The notes under the pieces are model-generated. The model saw only the letters and a list, made by a program, of their open reading frames with translations. It had not been told where the DNA came from and searched no databases. From NCBI GenBank assembly GCA_002358955.1, contig DEPV01000062.1, positions 1-17,446 of the forward strand: a stretch of 17,446 nucleotides of DNA, given 5' to 3'. Shown here piece by piece: positions 13,471 through 17,446 of this stretch. This DNA comes from Erysipelothrix sp. UBA3383. GTDB taxonomy: Bacteria; Bacillota_I; Bacilli_A; Erysipelotrichales; Erysipelotrichaceae. A program made the position numbers and the translations under genes. Position 1 is the first letter of the stretch; the number at the start of each line of letters is the position of its first letter.

Positions 13471-14448
13471 ATGGCACAATTAACAATGATCCAAGCGATC
13501 ACTCAAGCGCTTGATATGGCCCTAGAACGTGATGAAAACACGTTAATCTTTGGTGAAGACGTTGGTGTCAACGGAGGAGTTTTCCGTGCTACTGAAGGCT
13601 TACAAGAAAAATACGGTGAAGATCGAGTATTCGATACACCACTTGCTGAATCCGGTATTGGTGGTTTAGCAATCGGACTTGCATTAGAAAAATTCCGTCC
13701 AATTCCAGAAATTCAATTCTTCGGATTTATTTTTGAAGTAATGGACTCTGTAGTTGCACAAATGGCACGTACACGTTACCGTCTAGGAAACACACGTCAA
13801 ATGCCAATTACAATTCGTTCACCATTTGGTGGTGGTGTTCATACACCAGAATTACACTCAGATAACTTAGAGGGGCTTGTTGCTCAATCTCCAGGTTTAA
13901 AAGTTGTTATTCCATCAAACCCTTATGATGCAAAAGGATTACTATTAGCTTCAATCGAAGATAATGATCCAGTTGTTTTCTTAGAGCACATGAAACTTTA
14001 CCGTTCATTCCGTGAAGAAGTGCCAGAAGAAGCATACGAAGTTCCTTTAGACAAAGCAGCAGTAACTCGTGAAGGTTCTGATGTTTCCATCATCACTTAT
14101 GGTGCGATGGTTCGTGAAGCAATCAAAGCTGCTGACAACTTAGCGAAAGAAAACATCAACGCTGAAATCATCGACTTGCGTACAGTTGCTCCTCTTGATG
14201 TTGAAACGATCATCAAATCAGTTGAAAAAACTGGTCGTGTGGTTGTCGTTCAAGAAGCACAAAAACAAGCAGGTGTTGGCGCTCAAGTCGTTTCTGAAAT
14301 TTCTGAACGTGCGGTTCTATCACTAGAAGCTCCAATCGGACGCGTGTCTGCACCAGATACGATCTTCCCATTCGGTCAAGCTGAAAACATTTGGTTGCCA
14401 AATGCAAAAGACATCGAAGACAAAGTGAAAGAAATCGTGAACTTTTAA
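13471..14448 (+). CDS. pdhB: Pyruvate dehydrogenase E1 component, beta subunit
   Basis: A 325-residue transketolase-like subunit completing the E1 heterotetramer. Typical motifs: L-I-F-G-E-D-V-G (25-32), F-D-T-P-L-A-E-S-G-I-G-G (54-65) with Glu60, the ThDP-activating position, then P-E-I-Q-F-F-G-F, the R-S-P-F-G-G-G-V-H-T-P-E-L-H-S loop, and a C-terminal transketolase domain with I-D-L-R-T-V-A-P-L-D. The full SD AAGGAGG overlaps the end of pdhA, whose stop is 3 bp before this ATG, implying translational coupling and equal amounts of both subunits. The length is usual for the family. Confidence 0.96.
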   Translation: MAQLTMIQAITQALDMALERDENTLIFGEDVGVNGGVFRATEGLQEKYGEDRVFDTPLAESGIGGLAIGLALEKFRPIPEIQFFGFIFEVMDSVVAQMARTRYRLGNTRQMPITIRSPFGGGVHTPELHSDNLEGLVAQSPGLKVVIPSNPYDAKGLLLASIEDNDPVVFLEHMKLYRSFREEVPEEAYEVPLDKAAVTREGSDVSIITYGAMVREAIKAADNLAKENINAEIIDLRTVAPLDVETIIKSVEKTGRVVVVQEAQKQAGVGAQVVSEISERAVLSLEAPIGRVSAPDTIFPFGQAENIWLPNAKDIEDKVKEIVNF

Positions 14449-14473
14449 TAGTTGAAGAAGGGAAGAATAGAAA

Positions 14474-16120
14474 ATGGCATTTCAATTTAAATTACCGGAT
14501 ATCGGTGAAGGAATTGCAGAAGGCGAAATCGTAAAATGGTTCGTCAAAGCAGGGGATACCATCAATGAAGATGATACCTTACTAGAAGTTCAAAATGATA
14601 AATCAGTGGAAGAAATTCCATCTCCAGTAACAGGAACAGTGAAAAACATCGTTGTCCCTGAAGGTACAGTCGCAAACGTTGGGGATGTCCTTGTTGAGAT
14701 CGATGCACCAGGACATGAAGACAACGAAGGCGATGAAGGTGTAGCAGCAGAGTCTCAAACACCAGCAAAACCAGCGGCAGAACCTACAACGGAAACGGCT
14801 GAAGCATCAGCTGGTTCTTCTGAAGGCGCAGGCGTTTTCCAATTCAAATTACCAGATATCGGTGAAGGAATTGCAGAAGGTGAAATCGTAAAATGGTTCG
14901 TTAAAGCAGGAGATACCATCAATGAAGATGATACGTTGCTTGAAGTTCAAAACGACAAATCAGTGGAAGAAATTCCATCTCCAGTAACAGGAACAGTGAA
15001 AAACATCGTTGTTGCTGAAGGAACAGTCGCAAATGTTGGGGATGTTTTAGTTGAAATCGACGCACCTGGTCACAACAGTGCGCCTGCTTCATCAAGCACA
15101 TCTGCAGAAGCACCAAAAGAAAAAGTGGAAACTTCTGGTTCAGCAAGTGTTGTTGAAGCAGCAGATCCTAACAAACGCGTCTTGGCTATGCCTTCTGTAC
15201 GTCAATTTGCTCGTGAAAAAGATGTTGATATTTCTCAAGTATCAGCAACAGGTAAAGGCGGCCGTGTAACAAAAGAAGACATCGAAAACTTCCTATCAGG
15301 TGGCGGACAAGCTGCAAAAGCTGAAACTCAAGCTCCTGCGAAAGAAGAAACAAAAGCTGCAGCAACTGAAAGCAAACCAGCAGCTCCAGCAAAAGCCTTC
15401 AAATCAAACTTAGGTGATTTAGAAGAACGTGTGGCCTTAACACCTACACGTAAAGCAATCGCTAAAGCGATGGTAAACAGCAAACAAACAGCACCTCATG
15501 TAACCTTGCATGATGAAGTTGAAGTAACAAACCTATGGGATAACCGTAAGAAATTCAAAGAAGTTGCTGCTGCAAACGGCACAAAACTTACTTTCTTACC
15601 ATATGTTGTGAAAGCATTGACTGCAACAGTGAAAAAATTCCCTATCTTGAATGCGTCGATCGATGATGCAAAACAAGAGATCGTATACAAAAACTATTAC
15701 AACATCGGTATCGCAACAGATACTGACCATGGTTTGTATGTACCAAACGTAAAAGATGCAGATCGTAAAGGCATGTTTGCTATCGCTGATGAAATCAACG
15801 AAAAAGCAAAACTTGCTCATGACGGCAAATTAGCTGCAGATGATATGCGTAACGGTACCATCACGATCAGTAACATCGGTTCAGTTGGTGGCGGCTGGTT
15901 CACACCAGTAATCAACTACCCTGAAGTAGCTATTTTGGGTGTAGGTACGATCGCGCAACAACCAATCGTAAACGCTGAAGGCGAAATCGTTGTCGGACGT
16001 GTGATGAAACTTTCATTAAGCTTCGACCACCGTATCGTTGATGGCGCAACAGCGCAACAAGCAATGAATAATATCAAACGTCTATTAGCTGATCCAGAGC
16101 TATTAATGATGGAAGGATGA
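14474..16120 (+). CDS. pdhC: Pyruvate dehydrogenase E2, dihydrolipoyl acetyltransferase with two lipoyl domains
   Basis: A 548-residue E2 core protein that carries acetyl groups on lipoyl-lysine and transfers them to CoA. Domain order: lipoyl domain 1 (about 3-79, Lys43 in N-D-K-S-V), acidic Ala/Glu/Thr linker, lipoyl domain 2 (about 122-198, Lys162), Ala/Ser-rich linker, peripheral-subunit binding domain (234-276, P-S-V-R-Q-F-A...G-K-G-G-R-V-T), Ala/Lys linker, and catalytic domain (about 315-548) with the active site S-F-D-H-R-I-V-D-G (His519, Asp523). The two lipoyl domains differ at a single residue (Pro62 versus Ala181) over residues 3-81. Lipoylation is expected from the adjacent LplA. 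The SD (AAGGGAAG) is about 9 nt from ATG. Domain plan and sequence recall enterococcal E2 (from memory). Linkers are flexible swinging arms. Confidence 0.96.
   Translation: MAFQFKLPDIGEGIAEGEIVKWFVKAGDTINEDDTLLEVQNDKSVEEIPSPVTGTVKNIVVPEGTVANVGDVLVEIDAPGHEDNEGDEGVAAESQTPAKPAAEPTTETAEASAGSSEGAGVFQFKLPDIGEGIAEGEIVKWFVKAGDTINEDDTLLEVQNDKSVEEIPSPVTGTVKNIVVAEGTVANVGDVLVEIDAPGHNSAPASSSTSAEAPKEKVETSGSASVVEAADPNKRVLAMPSVRQFAREKDVDISQVSATGKGGRVTKEDIENFLSGGGQAAKAETQAPAKEETKAAATESKPAAPAKAFKSNLGDLEERVALTPTRKAIAKAMVNSKQTAPHVTLHDEVEVTNLWDNRKKFKEVAAANGTKLTFLPYVVKALTATVKKFPILNASIDDAKQEIVYKNYYNIGIATDTDHGLYVPNVKDADRKGMFAIADEINEKAKLAHDGKLAADDMRNGTITISNIGSVGGGWFTPVINYPEVAILGVGTIAQQPIVNAEGEIVVGRVMKLSLSFDHRIVDGATAQQAMNNIKRLLADPELLMMEG
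14480..14716 (+). repeat. Lipoyl-domain repeat, copy 1 within pdhC
   Basis: A 237-bp unit repeated 357 bp later. By hand alignment 23 of 237 bases differ, 22 silent and one changing Pro to Ala; the middle contains a run of 56 identical bases around and after the lipoyl-lysine codon. Confidence 0.95.
14837..15073 (+). repeat. Lipoyl-domain repeat, copy 2 within pdhC
   Basis: Second copy of the 237-bp unit, in frame with copy 1 (offset 119 codons), separated by a linker-coding stretch of 120 bp with no similarity to the repeat. Confidence 0.95.
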
Positions 16121-16127
16121 TTAACAA

Positions 16128-17446
16128 ATGGTAGTTGGAGATTTTGCTGTTGAATTAGATACAGTTGTAATCGGTGCGGGACCTGGCGGCTATGTAGCTG
16201 CCATCCGCGCTGCTGAAATGGGACAAAAAGTAGCAATCATTGAAAGAGAATACATCGGCGGCGTTTGTTTAAACGTTGGTTGTATCCCTTCAAAAGCCTT
16301 GATCGCTGCAGGTCATCATTACCAAGAATCTTTGGATTCAACAATGTTTGGTGTAACAAGTGAAAATGTTTCCCTTGATTTTACCAAAACACAAGAATGG
16401 AAAGACAACAAAGTCGTTAAAACGTTAACTTCTGGTGTTGGTTTCCTATTGAAAAAACATAAAGTTGAAACAATTGAAGGAGAAGCTTTCTTCGTTGATG
16501 ATCACACATTGCGTGTCATCCACCCAGATTCAGCACAAACTTACTCTTTCAATAATGCAATCATCGCAACAGGTTCTCGTCCAATTGAAATCCCTGGTTT
16601 CAAATTCGGCGGACGTGTCCTTGATTCAACTGGCGGATTGGCATTAAAAGAAGTTCCTAAAAAATTCGTTGTTATCGGTGGCGGTGTCATCGGTTCTGAA
16701 CTAGGTGCAGCGTATGCAAACCTAGGTGCAGAAGTAACGATCCTTGAAGGTTCTCCTCAAATCTTGCCAACCTATGAAAAAGACATGGTCAAATTGGTTG
16801 AAGAAGACTTTGCGAAAAAAGGTGTAACAGTCGTTACCAACGCAATGGCGAAAGAAGCAATTGACAATGGCGATAGCGTAACTGTGAAATATGCCGTAGA
16901 TGGTAAAGAAGAATCAGTTACTGCTGATTACGTGATGGTTACTGTTGGCCGTCGTCCAAATACTGATGACATGGGCTTGGAACAAGCAGGTGTTGAAGTA
17001 GGCGAACGCGGATTGATCACGGTTGACAAACAAGGCCGTACCAACGTATCAAACATCTACGCAATTGGTGATATCGTTCCTGGTGCTGCATTAGCACATA
17101 AAGCCAGCTACGAAGCAAAAATCGCTGCTGAAGCAATCTCTGGCAAAAAAGTTGCTGTTGATTACAAAGCGATGCCTGCAGTTGCCTTTACTGACCCAGA
17201 ATTGGCTTCTGTCGGAATGACCATCAAAGATGCCAAGGATGCTGGAATTGAAGCAAAAGCATTCAAATTCCCATTCTCAGGTAACGGTCGTGCGTTATCT
17301 CTAGGAAAAACCGAAGGATTCATTCGCTTAGTAACAACGGTTGAAGACAATGTGATCATCGGTGCGCAAATTGCTGGTTTAGGAGCAAGCGATATGGTTT
17401 CAGAACTTGCTCTTGCTATTGAATCTGGCATGAACGCAGAAGATAT
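16128..17446 (+). CDS. pdhD: Dihydrolipoamide dehydrogenase (PDH E3), 3' end outside window
   Basis: The frame is open from ATG 16128 to the window edge: 439 complete codons of the roughly 470 usual for E3. It is the FAD enzyme that reoxidises dihydrolipoyl groups of E2 and reduces NAD+. Motifs: FAD-binding G-A-G-P-G-G (16-21), redox disulfide G-G-V-C-L-N-V-G-C (Cys47, Cys52), A-T-G-S-R-P (147-152), NAD-binding V-I-G-G-G-V-I-G-S-E-L-G (182-193), and the second FAD motif Y-A-I-G-D-I-V-P-G-A. The dimerisation domain has begun; the catalytic His-Glu pair would lie beyond the edge. The SD AAGGA overlaps the pdhC stop, 7 bp before this ATG, so the genes are coupled. Codon use is rich in ATC, GGC, AAC and TTC compared with the first 12 kb. 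The protein closely recalls enterococcal PdhD (from memory). Confidence 0.95.
   Translation, partial: MVVGDFAVELDTVVIGAGPGGYVAAIRAAEMGQKVAIIEREYIGGVCLNVGCIPSKALIAAGHHYQESLDSTMFGVTSENVSLDFTKTQEWKDNKVVKTLTSGVGFLLKKHKVETIEGEAFFVDDHTLRVIHPDSAQTYSFNNAIIATGSRPIEIPGFKFGGRVLDSTGGLALKEVPKKFVVIGGGVIGSELGAAYANLGAEVTILEGSPQILPTYEKDMVKLVEEDFAKKGVTVVTNAMAKEAIDNGDSVTVKYAVDGKEESVTADYVMVTVGRRPNTDDMGLEQAGVEVGERGLITVDKQGRTNVSNIYAIGDIVPGAALAHKASYEAKIAAEAISGKKVAVDYKAMPAVAFTDPELASVGMTIKDAKDAGIEAKAFKFPFSGNGRALSLGKTEGFIRLVTTVEDNVIIGAQIAGLGASDMVSELALAIESGMNAED

Noticed and set aside
14562..15146. Two similar minus-strand ORFs over the lipoyl repeats
   Set aside because: They resemble each other only because they are antisense shadows of the duplicated lipoyl-domain DNA; they have no SD and a Leu-rich, low-complexity composition.
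1..17446. CRISPR arrays, tRNA or rRNA genes, insertion sequences, phage or toxin-antitoxin modules
   Set aside because: I looked for repeat-spacer arrays, cloverleaf patterns, transposase motifs and small paired ORFs and found none that could be supported.

Overview
The window looks like chromosomal DNA of a low-GC Firmicute. Genes start mostly at ATG behind purine-rich Shine-Dalgarno (SD) sites, short gene groups are closed by strong hairpin terminators, and many promoters carry a TGn-extended -10 with a weak -35. The gene set and divergent-but-recognisable proteins suggest Erysipelotrichia (for example an Erysipelothrix relative); this placement is an inference. No rRNA, tRNA, insertion sequence, phage gene or CRISPR array was seen.

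Layout. (1) 1-2173, nucleotide metabolism: the 3' end of a deoxynucleoside kinase, a MazG-like nucleotide pyrophosphohydrolase and, convergent to it, a cytoplasmic 5'-nucleotidase-family metallophosphoesterase. (2) 2174-2569, a 396-bp divergent intergenic region with promoters in both directions, a possible 30-codon leader ORF and several inverted repeats. (3) 2570-6197, two overlapping half-transporter genes whose motifs mark an asymmetric heterodimeric ABC multidrug exporter of the BmrC/BmrD, LmrC/LmrD, EfrA/EfrB type. (4) 6345-7219, a two-gene unit: a membrane-anchored NusG-domain-II protein and a Gx transporter family membrane protein. (5) 7424-9031, an M42 aminopeptidase and a cyclophilin. 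(6) 9092-12213, an M24 (Xaa-Pro type) peptidase on the minus strand, an unknown 118-residue protein, a DUF2721 membrane protein on the minus strand, and a lipoate-protein ligase. (7) 12257-17446, a pyruvate dehydrogenase operon pdhA-pdhB-pdhC-pdhD, the last gene cut by the window edge.

How the genes fit together: LplA attaches lipoate to the E2 protein PdhC, which carries two almost identical lipoyl domains. E1 (PdhA/PdhB), E2 and E3 (PdhD) together form the pyruvate dehydrogenase complex. The pdh genes, most clearly pdhC and pdhD, have visibly different codon use (more C-ending codons) from the rest of the window.

The most interesting non-coding signal is the leader of the ABC exporter operon. 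It holds a small ORF with a good SD and nested, partly exclusive inverted repeats. This recalls the ribosome-mediated attenuation known for Bacillus subtilis bmrB-bmrCD, although no clear intrinsic terminator is visible here. Other points of interest are an inverted repeat lying exactly between the -35 and -10 of the pdh promoter, a repeated promoter-like element upstream of the M42 peptidase, and the isolated NusG-II/Gx pair.
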